Assembly (NCBI GenBank): GCA_014529385.2
Contig: CM043952.1
Location: 152,891,057 to 152,955,056, forward strand
Direction of reading: 5' to 3'
DNA: 64,000 bases
DNA from: Adiantum capillus-veneris
Taxonomy: Eukaryota > Streptophyta > Polypodiopsida > Polypodiales > Pteridaceae
In this document: positions 12,709-22,564 of the stretch, one piece after another
Position numbering within the stretch: position 1 is the stretch's first letter
Layout: each line of letters opens with the position of its first letter
Translations under genes and position numbers: made by a program
Notes under the pieces: model-generated
What the model was told of the DNA's origin: nothing
Database searches by the model: none
The model's input: the letters and a program-made list of their open reading frames with translations, nothing else

Positions 12709-13627
12709 GGATAACCAAAGTGGGAAAACAGCATCCACCAAACTAGCACAAGTGGGAACGGCTGCTACAGCACCACTTTCAGCCATAGAAGACATGCTCA
12801 AAAGGATGAATGACATGATGAATAACATACAAAAAGCACCTATGAGGGGATCAAGGCAAGGGATACCTCAACAGGGACAACCAATTAGGCCGCAAAAATG
12901 GTGTGCAATCGAGGGTAAATGGACCAACCATGAGACCCATGAGTGCTATTACCGACCAAAGTATGATGGGAATGTTCAATACGTGCCTATGAGGCCACAA
13001 GGACAACGCATGTATAGATATCAACCTAATATGTCCCCAGCTCAAAGACCATCGATGGGTATGGAAAGACCTCAACTTGTTCTGGGTCAACAACCTCCAT
13101 ATTTGGGACATAATGCAATTCCTGTAAAGTACATGCATCTAGAGGGAGTCATAGATGAACAAGCACTAGTGCTTAATACACCCTATGCTGAGCTTAGTCC
13201 ATCTACTGTAATGGTAGAAGGAGACTGGTATAATCCACATCCACCACCAATGGAAGAACCTGTGACTTATACTACACCAGATCTTGCACCAATGTACTAT
13301 GTAGCTAACATCATGGTAAGACCCATGATTAAGCCAAGAACTGGGAATTGTCACAACTGTGGTGCAGATGATCATTGGAAAAAAAAATACCCAGAGCCTA
13401 ACAAGAACCTCAAGCCAGCTGAATTTTATTGCATACAATGTTGCAAAAAGGGAGGACACTTCTTTGAAGATTATCCAAAAAAACCTTTAAACAAGGTTAA
13501 AAGAGTAGTGAACGTAGTCCAAGTGATACCGAGTAACTCATCTAAGAGTGAACCAATTGTTCCAATCAAGGTAATCACCAGAGCCCAGGCTAAGAAAAAG
13601 AAACATAACTCCTCTGATGATTCGTAA
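12677..13627 (+). CDS. gag: E1 gag nucleocapsid segment with two zinc knuckles
   Basis: This is the longest open stretch of E1 (316 residues). Residues 1-220 are rich in P, Q, M and R, typical of a linker. From residue about 225 there are two zinc knuckles. The first, C-HN-C-GADD-H, has C-x2-C-x4-H but its last cysteine is tyrosine (E3 keeps C-x2-C-x4-H-x4-C). The second is C-x2-C-x5-H-x4-C in E3, an unusual one-residue-longer spacing, and here its last cysteine is also tyrosine. The C-terminus is a K/S-rich tail. Nucleocapsid binds element RNA. The segment is open but belongs to a broken polyprotein, so it is unlikely to be functional. Confidence 0.8.
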   Translation: MTLFNKEDVPKDNQSGKTASTKLAQVGTAATAPLSAIEDMLKRMNDMMNNIQKAPMRGSRQGIPQQGQPIRPQKWCAIEGKWTNHETHECYYRPKYDGNVQYVPMRPQGQRMYRYQPNMSPAQRPSMGMERPQLVLGQQPPYLGHNAIPVKYMHLEGVIDEQALVLNTPYAELSPSTVMVEGDWYNPHPPPMEEPVTYTTPDLAPMYYVANIMVRPMIKPRTGNCHNCGADDHWKKKYPEPNKNLKPAEFYCIQCCKKGGHFFEDYPKKPLNKVKRVVNVVQVIPSNSSKSEPIVPIKVITRAQAKKKKHNSSDDS

Positions 13628-13681
13628 AATACTAAAATTTCCTCTCCAAAGACCAAAAGAATCAGAAACAAAAGGTATGAG

Positions 13682-14470
13682 ATGAGAAAACAGAAACAAA
13701 GGGCTGCAATTGAGGAGAAAGAAAAGAAACTATTCCAGGAAAAGGTGAACAAAACTGGAAGTGAAATCAAGGAAACCACCATGAAATCTAGAGGATCAAT
13801 TTTGGTAGACAAAATTTTTGAGCCTGTTAATGCAGCCCTAGAAGCTTACCAAGCGGGACATAAAGTAGGCCAAAACATGGAAAACAAATGGAAAAACTAT
13901 CCTTCTCCAGGCATGGAAGCAGCTAAGCTTGAAGCTTATCAAAATTTGGTAAGAATCACTCAAGAGATGCCGGAAAAACAAAGACCCAAGTTCAAGAGTA
14001 TGGCAAAACTTGAGGAGCTTGTGGTAGGAACCAGTAAATAGAAATCCAAAGTGGTGGTAAAATCCCACCTTGAAACAAAAGAGCTAGAACTTATAGTGCC
14101 GGACAGCGAAGATGCCTTGGACGGAATTCCACTCGTAGAAGAAGACTGGCCAGGACACTTATGGGAAAAAGTTAGAAAGATTAATGATGGGAGCCTAACT
14201 TTGAAGTCGGCTCCTATAGAGGAAGTTTGGTTAGACAACCTATCTCCTGATAAGGACATGGATGTACAATCCTTGTATGGGGATTGCGGTTCTGAAGCTT
14301 CAGGAATGTCTAAACGATTGACCTTGAAAACATTACCCTCTTACTTGGGAGATAGCGAAGATAAATCCATAGTGTGTAAAACCACTCATATAAAGAGAGC
14401 TGAACAAACCCTAGAAGTAGAAAATATCCATTCAACATGTCTATACTCATCCAATGCACTCTTACTTTAG
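13682..14470 (+). pseudogene. E1 gag C-terminal/spacer region, charged
   Basis: Two frames, 13682-14041 (119 residues, K/E/Q-rich, likely helical) and 14051-14470 (139 residues), are separated by a single in-frame TAG at 14039 that is followed directly by the next stretch. E3 carries the same two blocks at 44841-45056 with 45922-46715 and at 44000-44818, split there by a solo LTR and a MITE. The conserved phrases ALDGIP and LWEKVR-INDGSLTLKS anchor the alignment. I recognise no domain. Confidence 0.7.
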
Positions 14471-14559
14471 GAAAACTGTTGAAAATCGGGCCATATTTAT
14501 GGAATGATCAACAAAAAACTCTAGAGAAGGTGGGGATAACAAGGCTAATCGTCGCAAAG

Positions 14560-15173
14560 AATTTGGGAAAATTGAAACACGAAATGGATAACAAAGAGAT
14601 TAGATCTGTTCCAATGAACAAAGTCAGAAAATACTACGAAGGGGAAGAAGGAAAGACAATCCTTTTAGTGAGATATAATGATATAGAAACCATGGCAATA
14701 CTGGATAGTGAGGCATAGCCATAGCCACGGAAGCAGTATGGGAATCATGGGGACAACAAGCCATCAGAAAAACTCGAATGAAATTGCAATTGGTTGATGG
14801 ACACATCAAAAGACCCTTAGGACTGCTAGAAAAAGTGACATTTAATTCTTGTGGGATTGAATATCAACACACTTTTGCCATAGTAGACTTTGGAAAGAAA
14901 CTCAATTACAAAATCATCTTGGGAAGACCTTTCATGCAACAAGTACAACTCATCCAAGATTGGGGAAACAATTATCTGTACTTGAAGCAAGTGGGATCCA
15001 TAACAAGGGTTAATCTAAAAGATCACACTTTTAGAGATGTCATGAAAACGCTCATACAAGAATTTGATTCGGTCTCTTCGGTTGAAACTAAGCTTCCATC
15101 TTGGTTGAACAAGGACACACCTATTTGGATGTGCGGAGCCTCAAAAAATGGGAGCTTAAAACAAGAAGAATGA
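14560..15173 (+). pseudogene. E1 first (canonical) aspartic protease
   Basis: Retropepsin cleaves the Gag-Pol polyprotein. The active-site region reads AILDSEA here and AILDSGA in E3 (minus strand near 43750), showing that the ancestral motif was the normal DSGA. A one-base loss just after it puts the rest in another frame, 14778-15173 (131 residues). That frame contains the flap-side sequence KLQLVDGHIKRPLG and the C-terminal KIILGRPFM, the ILG motif of retropepsins. Its position before RT is the usual Ty3/gypsy place. Confidence 0.85.
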
Positions 15174-15230
15174 ATCTTAGAAAGGGATTGCACAGATGAA
15201 GCCTATGTACCTAAACCCTTTCCAGAGCAT

Positions 15231-16028
15231 TTGTTTGAGCCATTTGAGTGGACTCAAATTTTAGCGACAATGGATGTATGTGTAAATACGTATATGCCTA
15301 CTCAATTTTGCAATGAGGATGGCTATGACATAATTCCCATCCAAATGATCTCAACACTTCACATTGAAGACAAAATTCATGAATCTAAGGACTTGATGAA
15401 ATCTCAACAAGTCTTTTCAGACCTCTACTGTGATGTAACAGATGAGTTAGAAGAACACTTAGCTACCTTAGATGATTCGGGGTCATAAAAATAACATGTG
15501 AGAGCTAAACCCGAGAAGAAAAAAATGGTATAGAAGAAAAAGAGACACCAGAAACTTGAAAGCTAGACCTATGCCATCAGTCTCCAGTAGAACACAATTC
15601 CTGATGCAGATAGATGCACATGATTGTGTCAAGGACAAAATCAATGGTAGATATCCTTTAAACAAAATCCAAAAATCTCAAAACATTGAAAAAAAAAGAC
15701 AAGGGAAACTCAAGCAAAACCTAAATACTAGGACAACAATTCAACCATGACACGAGTTGAAAAACGAAAGAAATATCAAGCGTTGAAAAAAGCTCTAAAG
15801 GAGATATATAAAACTGAAATGGAAACCACTGAGCGGGATGGTAAAGATGTAATGAGTGTTTCATACCATTACAAAAAATATACTCTCCAAAACCAAAAAA
15901 TCATAGTCGAACAACCTGTTAGGGAACTACAAAAATAGGGTTAGTCCTACGAAGGACCTGAAAACGCAAAAAAGATAGATCTAGCCAAACCAAGAGAAGA
16001 GCCTAGACCTCCCTACATTGCAAATGAC
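15231..16028 (+). pseudogene. E1 protease-RT linker
   Basis: Three short frames (15231-15488, 15556-15750, 15747-15938) fill the space between protease and RT. They are acidic, then strongly basic (QKSQNIEKKRQGKLKQ). The E2 copy is recognisable from the RT side only as far as about 29230, beside element B. No domain is recognised. Confidence 0.55.
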
Positions 16029-16850
16029 TTGACAGAAGAAGAAGAAGAGCTTTTGCTAATCTTAATGAAAGAATACCGAAATATCTTTGCTTGGTCTTAT
16101 AAGGATCTCAAGGGTGTTGATCCAGAAATCTATCGACATATCATACCGATGAGAGATGATGTGAAACCGAGTAGACAAAGGCCATACACATATAATGAAA
16201 CATTTTCCAAGAAGATCAAAGAAGAGATAGAAAATCTAAAGGAAGCCAAATTCATTTATGAAATTGAACACACATATTGGGTTTCTCCAATTGTGATAGT
16301 ACCCAAGAAAAATGGAAAATTAAGAGTGTGTGTCAATCTCAAGAAAGTGAATGCAGCTACCATTAAAGACAACTCTCTCTTACAATCACTGAGCATGTTT
16401 TAGAACGAGTTGCAAGAAAATAATCTTACATATTTTTAGATGGCTTTTTGGGATACAATCAACTTTTGGTCTATGCGTACGTACATTCATCAATCCGGGC
16501 TGATCATTTTGAACACCTCAAAAAGGTACTTGAAAAATATAGACTTTATACAATTTGCTTAAATCCTGAAAAGTGCACATTCATGGGTAGCAAGGAACAA
16601 TTCTTGGACATATAGTGTCTAAAAATGACATAGCTACTAATGTGCATAAAATTAATGTTATTGTTGATTTGCCTAGACCGACAACAGTCAAGGGGTTCAA
16701 GCCTTCATGGGACATTGTAGATATTACAAACGGTTCACTTATATGTATGCTATAGTTGCAAAGCCCATGTATAGCTTGATTACACACTTTGAATGGACTG
16801 ACGAGTGTGAAGAATCCTTCATGAAGCTTAAGTAAGTTCTCACCCCAGCT
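16029..16850 (+). pseudogene. pol: E1 reverse transcriptase, catalytic core deleted
   Basis: RT copies element RNA into DNA. The N-terminal part (16029-16403) is well preserved: FAWSYKDLKGVDPE, KPSRQRPYTYNE, WVSPIVIVPKKNGKLRVCVN. After a stop at 16401 and GYNQLLV (about 16450) the sequence jumps to the region after the active site (VHSSIR, FEHLKKVLEKYRLY, NPEKCTFMG). Compared with E2, about 60-65 residues including the YMDD active site are missing, a deletion of about 190-200 bp near 16470. E1 therefore could not encode an active RT. Confidence 0.9.
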
Positions 16851-16856
16851 CCAATA

Positions 16857-17330
16857 TTGAAAGCACCAGATTGGAATAAGATATTCCACATACATGTAGA
16901 TGCTTCCAATTTTGCCATTGGGTGTATACTAGCTCAACCAGGAGATGAGAAAATTGATTTTCCTATTTCTTATGCTAGCCGACAGTTGAATATGCCAGAG
17001 AAAAACTATACAACCACCGAAAGGAAAGGATTAGGAATGATATATGCCATAAAAAAGTATAGAGATTACCTATATTAGCTAACAAATTTGTTCTCTTTGT
17101 GGACCAGCAAGCCTTATTGTACTTGGTCAAAAAGCCATGCAACACAGGAAGAATAGTGAGATGGTTCATCATTCTTTTAGAATTTGATTTCACTGTAGTT
17201 GTGAAAAAGTGCACCACTCATCAAAGAGCAGATCATTTGTCAAGGATTGTTTTAGGAGAACCACCTAAGGGAGTAGATGATGATCTACCAGATACATATC
17301 TGTTCTCCGTGGAAGTGATACCTCGATGAT
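16857..17330 (+). pseudogene. pol: E1 RNase H
   Basis: RNase H removes the RNA strand during reverse transcription. The frame starts with APDWNKIFHIHVDASNFAIG, carrying the first catalytic Asp (HVDAS), then YASRQLN, TTTERKGLGMIYAIKKYRDY and, after a stop at about 17076, DQQALLYLVKKP and HQRADHLSRI. The DH of the usual VDHQAL is DQ here but intact in E2. It continues directly from RT and is followed by about 200 bp of poorly readable linker before integrase. Confidence 0.88.
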
Positions 17331-17542
17331 TGGAAAACATAGTATCATTGATGACCATAGCTCAACTGTATTCACAAATACCACCTCCTATTGGATTTTT
17401 TATTCGAGCAATCGGCTATGTATCAATTACTAGCTAGAAGGTTGTACAAAAGAAATTGAGATGGAATATTGCACATATTGCAGGAAAAGAACCCAATACC
17501 TAAGTCAAGCACATATTACCATAGTAGGACTTCACTTTTTTT

Positions 17543-18957
17543 GTGAAAAATTATCCTCAATGTCAAAAACAAGCACCCATACCTCATGTAACATTGTTCC
17601 AAATGTTGCATGTTCCTAAGTGGAGTAACTATCTAGTTACTTACTTATCAAGCCAAACATTTCCTGAGGATATGAGTAAACGCCATCAAAGAGCAATTGA
17701 AATAGAAGCAAGAGACTATGCTCTTATTGAAAACCAATTGTATTGGAGAGGTAAAGATCAACATCTGCGTCTTTGTGCAAATGAAGACAAATATATTCCC
17801 ATTATAGAACAAGCACATGCTGGATTAGCTGGAGGTTTCTTTTCTAGTGAGACCACTGCAAGAGCAATCTTAATGGCAAGCATATGGTGGCCAACACTTT
17901 TTGCAGATGCCAAAGAATATGTTCGAAGGTGTGATGCATGTCAACGAGCAAAAATGCCAACCCGTGTAGATAGCATTCCCTTAAGACCAATGATAGGGGC
18001 TAGAGCTTTTGCAAAATGGGGTATAGGCTTTGTTGGGCCAATACAGCCATCTCCTTATAGAACCCAAGCTCAATATATCATTGTAGCTACGGACTATTTG
18101 ACCAAGTGGACAGAGGCTAAAGCAACTCAAAAGAATGATGCCAGAACCACCGCCGCATTCTTGTATGAGTATGTGTTCACAAGATATGGACTGCCAATAG
18201 AAATCAGTGATAGGGAAACTCATTTCCTCAATGAGGTAATTGAGTATTTGCTTAATGAATTTATGGTCATCCATAACAAATGAGCTCCCTATCACCCACA
18301 AGCAAACGGACAAGTTGAGTATATGAATAAAATTCTTAGCTCAATATTGACTAAAGTGGTTAGTTCAGGAAGGACAGATTGGGAAATGAATATCCATGCT
18401 GCTCTATGGGCTTATCGAGTTTCATTCAAAATAGCTTTAAATGCTACACCCTTTAACCTTGTTTATGGTCTTGATGCCATACTACCAATAGAATTTCTAT
18501 TGCTGACATTAAGGGTAGCGAAGGATCTTGAGTGCACTGGACATGAATTGTCAGAGAGGCTTGAAGATGTAGAAAATCTTGATGAGAAAAGGCTAACTGT
18601 TGTACTCACATCTATGCACAAAAGCGGAAACAAAAATAGTTTTTTGATTCCCATCTAATAACAAAAATCTTCAAAAAAGGGGACTTAGTTTTAATCTATT
18701 CCCTTAAGCAACACATTCCCAAGTTTAAGAAAAACGGAAACGGACCGTTTATCATTGAAGATATATCTCCTCCAAGTGAAGAAGTTAATTTTTCCACCCT
18801 AGATGGTGAACCAATGGCTAATTGGATTAGTGGATGTCGTTTAAAGAAGTACAATTTGCCACTAACTAATGAATTGCTAGACAGGATGCATGCAGCTAAA
18901 CAACGAAAGATAAAACGACAGCAGGTTATTGATGAAGCCCAAGAGGAAGATCGGCTC
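17543..18957 (+). pseudogene. pol: E1 integrase
   Basis: Integrase inserts the DNA copy into the genome. The N-terminal zinc-binding region has EQAHAGLAGG and CDACQRAK, but the second zinc His of the usual GHFS is replaced (GFFS). In the core, the first catalytic Asp of the W-x2-DFVGP motif is Gly (WGIGFVGP), the second is present (ISDRETHF), and the Glu lies in QANGQVE beyond a stop at 18283. The C-terminal part keeps FNLVYGLDAILPIEF, then GPFIIEDI and STLDGEPMANWISGCRLKKY. There is no chromodomain. The frame ends at TGA 18958-18960, a stop also present at the same codon in E2. Confidence 0.9.
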
Positions 18958-18960
18958 TGA

Positions 18961-20157
18961 GTATTCAAAAGGAAAGGTGCTCCCAAGAATCAACAAATAC
19001 CTATCCCCATCAACACTCTGAAACCAGATGATCGACAATGGGAATTGCAGAAAGATACAGTGTCAACAGATGATGAATGGTTAGATGGAATGGACCTTCG
19101 CATCAAAGTACAGCTAAACAATCATAGCACAAATGCATTGGTTGATACAGGAGCTCAAGTAAATGCAATCAATTATTCCACGTACAAGAAAGCAACAAGT
19201 CAGTCTTTGACAGCAGGAATAGCGACTATTAAAGGATGCAACAAGAACCCAACACCAACATTGGGAGTAGTCAATTTAAATGTGATAGTACATGGATGTT
19301 CATGTCCTCATCAATTTATATGCTTACCAGATGAACACATGAATAAGACAATGATTCTTGGAATATCATGGATGCGGACGTACAAGGCAGTACCAGATTG
19401 GTATACCAATTAGCACAAGCTATCACCTAAAGGCGGACAACTCATTGTTCCAATTGCACCAAGCAAGGAGAATGGAAATAGGTTACTAGCAGAGCAAACC
19501 ACAAAGCAATCATTCTTCTCCATCTTATAGAAAAGAAAATGCTACAAGTAACTTTCAAGGAGTCAAGTAAATTTGGGTATCAAAAGCACAGCTTAAGGAC
19601 AAGCCGATTCAAATTTGGGTGTCCAAAACATCATCGACTATACCAAAGATGGTTACAAGGTTCAAAACACACAAAGGAGCATCTACAGGCAGGGAACCTA
19701 ATACAAAATGGATTTGGAAGAAAAAAGAGCACTTATCTTCTCCGCACACTGTGAGATCAATCAAGCAATGGAGAGTTAAGACTCAGAAGACCCAACCACA
19801 ACATTCTAACCAAAGCAAACCAAGATACCAATGGTGGGTAAAAGCTTGACAACATCCACTATTGATACCAACATCTCAAGAAAACATCATCCCACGGAAT
19901 CCTAACGGTACAATTAAGCAAAGAGCACACAAGCTACAAGATTTTCTCTTTGGAAGACAGCAAAAGAAAACCTCGACATCAGAAACCCTTGAGTTAATTA
20001 CTTAAGACCCAACTCTTGCACAACATAATGGTTTGAACTGCATTGAGTTTCAAAGCATGGTAGAGCTAACCAAGGCTATGCATAGACACAATTGTTCAAC
20101 CCATGCACACGTCGTCCTGAAGTACGCCATCTAGGAGGGGTGGAAGGGAACTAAGTA
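18961..20157 (+). pseudogene. E1 post-integrase ORF with second retropepsin-like domain
   Basis: The reading frame of integrase continues past TGA 18958 without a shift. Residues from about 19070 form a retropepsin-like domain: MDLRIKVQLNN, then ALVDTGAQVNAI (the D-T-G-A active site with correct hydrophobic flank), a glycine-rich middle (GVVNLNVIVHG), and MILGISWMRTYKAVPDW, matching the C-terminal ILG motif. After stops near 19413 and 19530 comes a basic tail with two IWVSK modules about 10 residues apart and a KWIWKKKEH motif, then a C-terminal region ending before 20157. E2 (24710-25912) carries the same order, so the arrangement predates the two copies. Its function is unknown. It could be a second protease, or a retropepsin fold used for binding. 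Confidence 0.8.
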
Positions 20158-20173
20158 ATTAAGGGCAATGTTT

Positions 20174-20195
20174 GAAGAGGGAGGAAAACGTTTGA
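20174..20195 (+). other. E1 polypurine tract
   Basis: GAAGAGGGAGGAAAACG lies just before the 3' LTR start. The E2 counterpart on the minus strand is GAAGAAGGAGAAAAAAGTGGA (24674-24694), followed by TGTTAAC. Confidence 0.65.
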
Positions 20196-22000
20196 TTTTA
20201 ACATTTGACTTTTTATAAAATTACCTAATGATACCCTTACAAATCATCAACAGGGAAAATCCAACTGATAACATCTCCCCGATGAGTGTAAATAGTGTAT
20301 ATATTATGAGAAAATCATCAAAAAATAGTATTTTTTTGTTATTTTTCTTGATATTGAGACTTAAAAGTAGAGAAATCCAACAAAAAACAATAAAATTGTG
20401 TTTTTCAATGGATTTTCTTAATTATTGGATTTTCATTTTGTTTTTTTAGTGCATTTTGTTATTTTCTTTGATTTTTTTAATAAACAGGTCAAAAAATTAA
20501 TAATAAATAGCAAATGAGCTCAGATGAAAAAACAAAAGATACAGTGATGATAGAAGGACAAGGCAACATACACAAAAAAATTCAATCAAATCGGCAGATG
20601 GAAGCGGGAAGCCTAAATTAGGCGGCCAAGGCCTTCTTTTGCAAAATTCTTGCAAAATTCTCACATAGATTTTACAGCCTAGTAGGATAACAGGGGAACT
20701 TGGGGAAAAATGGTTCGGGAAGTCCGAGTATAGATATCCAAGGTAGTCTAAAATCACCTCATTTCCACTTGTCACCCTTGGAGAGAGAGCTTTCGACCTT
20801 TTTCCCATGCATTTTTTGGAGTCCATAGTCGCCCGTTTAGAGCGCCGTCTCACACAAGGAATGAGTGGTAAGTTCTGTACTTATCAATGATCCATTCTGT
20901 GTGGCTGGTAGCTAGTCTAAACCCCAAGAAAAAACCCTAGAATCCGAGCAGTGCACGAAGTGCTACGACCAAAAATCGATCATAGCGGCCTGTTAGCTCA
21001 ACCAAATTAGACGAGACTTGAAATGTAGCATGTCCCTATATAATAGAACACTTCTATATCACCAGATGACCATTTGGGAGGGGGGGGGGGGGGGGGGGGG
21101 GGGGGGATTCCAAGTAGAACTAGGTTTTTGGCAGATGCCAAAATTGCATTCTGACTCCATAGACAGCTTATAGACTGGGTCTATACACAATGTATATGGT
21201 TGGTTTCATAAAAAAATTCAAGGCAAGCTCTCAAAAAGTAGAAAACCGTTCGAAGGCTGTAAAGCATCAAATTTGACATACGAAGTAAAACTGACTTCAA
21301 ATGGGCTAAAATTGGATGAGTAGCTTCGGGACTATGTAGCGGACAAGTTCATAGTGACTAACCTACTCCACAGGCCATGTAATCACAAAAATTGGTGAAT
21401 TCAAAGTCGACAAAGCACAAAGTGATGCTGACAAGACAAAACTTTACCAAATTCAATTTAGGACTTGTTTTAGGTGTATTGAATATGTTTAGATCAAAAT
21501 TTGTCAAGTTTAGCAAAAAAAGTTGACTACTATAAATAATTGCGCTTATTTACTTTTGTGATTTTTTGGCTTGAAAATGGTACCATCACCTCACCTATCG
21601 CTTGTGCACACCTATTACATGCCACATTTCAAGTATGAGCCAAAATGATCAATGATCACTTGGAAAATTGTCAAAAAACGCAAAGAAGTCCTTCCAATGA
21701 AAATTTTGAGTTATCAGTCACATTTTTTGATCCAAATCACACCATATCTCATACACAGGGTCTACATCATGCTTAGAACCAAGTTGCACCAAAAAATGTT
21801 CATTTTGATTAAAAAAAAAAGTTAATAATCACGATTATTTACTTTTTTGCCAACATGGGGGGAAATTGCAACTTTGACTTCATGGGACCAAAGCACATGA
21901 TGTCCCATGCCCACTAACCAAGTTTGAACAACATGGCAGTCTCTTTGATAGGAAGTGGAAATGTTGATAGTAGAGGCGAGTTGGTTCCTCCACTTACCTT
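20196..22000 (+). mobile_element. E1 3' LTR (type L2)
   Basis: It begins TTTTAACATTTGAC, aligned to TGTTAACGTGTGA in E2. It matches the E2 LTR in reverse orientation to about 21940. A TATATAATAG box sits near 21038. Degenerate 22-bp palindromes lie at about 21531 and 21821-21842 near the end. Its first 1.3 kb does not resemble the head of the E1 5' LTR at 9113. The right boundary is estimated from where a D-like coding scrap begins. Confidence 0.7.
21080..21106 (+). repeat. G homopolymer, 27 bp
   Basis: A run of 27 G lies in the L2 LTR. The E2 copy of the same site (about 23737-23745) is a short mixed C run on the plus strand, so the run expanded in E1 only. Length may be affected by sequencing. 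Confidence 0.9.
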
Positions 22001-22009
22001 TGGATGAGA

Positions 22010-22560
22010 TCAAAAAATGTGGCAGCAGCCATATCTTTGGTAAGAGTACCTGCTGTCTTTCTGTCTCTTGCCCCCATAGCCATACCTTCTGTTTGGCAGC
22101 TTCAGTGCCTCGGCCACTATCTCTTTAGATATTACCACTTCTATCTTTTGCCCTTGTTGATCCATGATTTCGGCTGATGCATCTTGTTTGATTGTGGCTA
22201 GTAATTCATATGCCTTCTGGAAATCCACGCCGCATGGTTCCTGGTCGTAGAACTTTCTTAGGCCTAGGCTTTTGTTGGCTTCCTTGGTGTTTGGCTTTGC
22301 CGCTACATCATAAGTCTCCTTTGGTGGAATTTGTAATTCTACTTGGTGTCCTTCTTCGCTCTTGAATTTGTCAATGAAAACAATTGTGTTGTTTACTTCG
22401 AGCTATTCTTTAAACAAGTAGGTTGCCTTTGTTGTCTTCATTGATCTTGGATTTAATTGGTATGGTGGCAACTCTTGCAACTTTTCTTTTTGGGACCCTT
22501 TTCTTTTCCTTCTCGGCCTCTTGCATTGCTCTTGTTAAGTGAATACAGTGTCAAAGTTAG
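22010..22560 (-). pseudogene. D-like coding scrap between E1 and E2 LTRs
   Basis: A minus-strand reading with the same lysine-rich character as element D. Readable parts are EKEKKRVPKRKVARVATIP near 22520, a stop-broken middle, and 22010-22228 (72 residues) with VVISKEIVAEALKLP. It forms most of the loop between the two inverted arms. The family is not recognised. Similarity to D is in composition and style; I could not align the two end to end. Confidence 0.5.
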
Positions 22561-22564
22561 AAAA

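Larger units (their letters stand above)
9113..22000 (+). mobile_element. E1: Ty3/gypsy-type LTR retrotransposon, degenerate
   Basis: Order on the plus strand: LTR-like leader (9113 to about 10860), gag (11218-14470), protease (about 14640-15173), spacer, RT (16029-16850), RNase H (16857-17330), integrase (17543-18957), a post-integrase ORF with a second retropepsin-like domain (18961-20157), polypurine tract and 3' LTR from 20196. Integrase after RT/RNase H defines Ty3/gypsy order. No chromodomain follows integrase, and the RT start has the FAW-Y-D and KP-RQRP style, so I place it nearer the Athila/Tat side than the chromoviruses. All coding parts contain stops or frameshifts, and RT has lost its active site by deletion. 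The right boundary is approximate. Confidence 0.88.

Noticed and set aside
11880-14259. Long minus-strand frames opposite E1 gag (95-113 residues)
   Set aside because: They are shadows of the gag frames; the plus-strand translation has zinc knuckles and matches E3.
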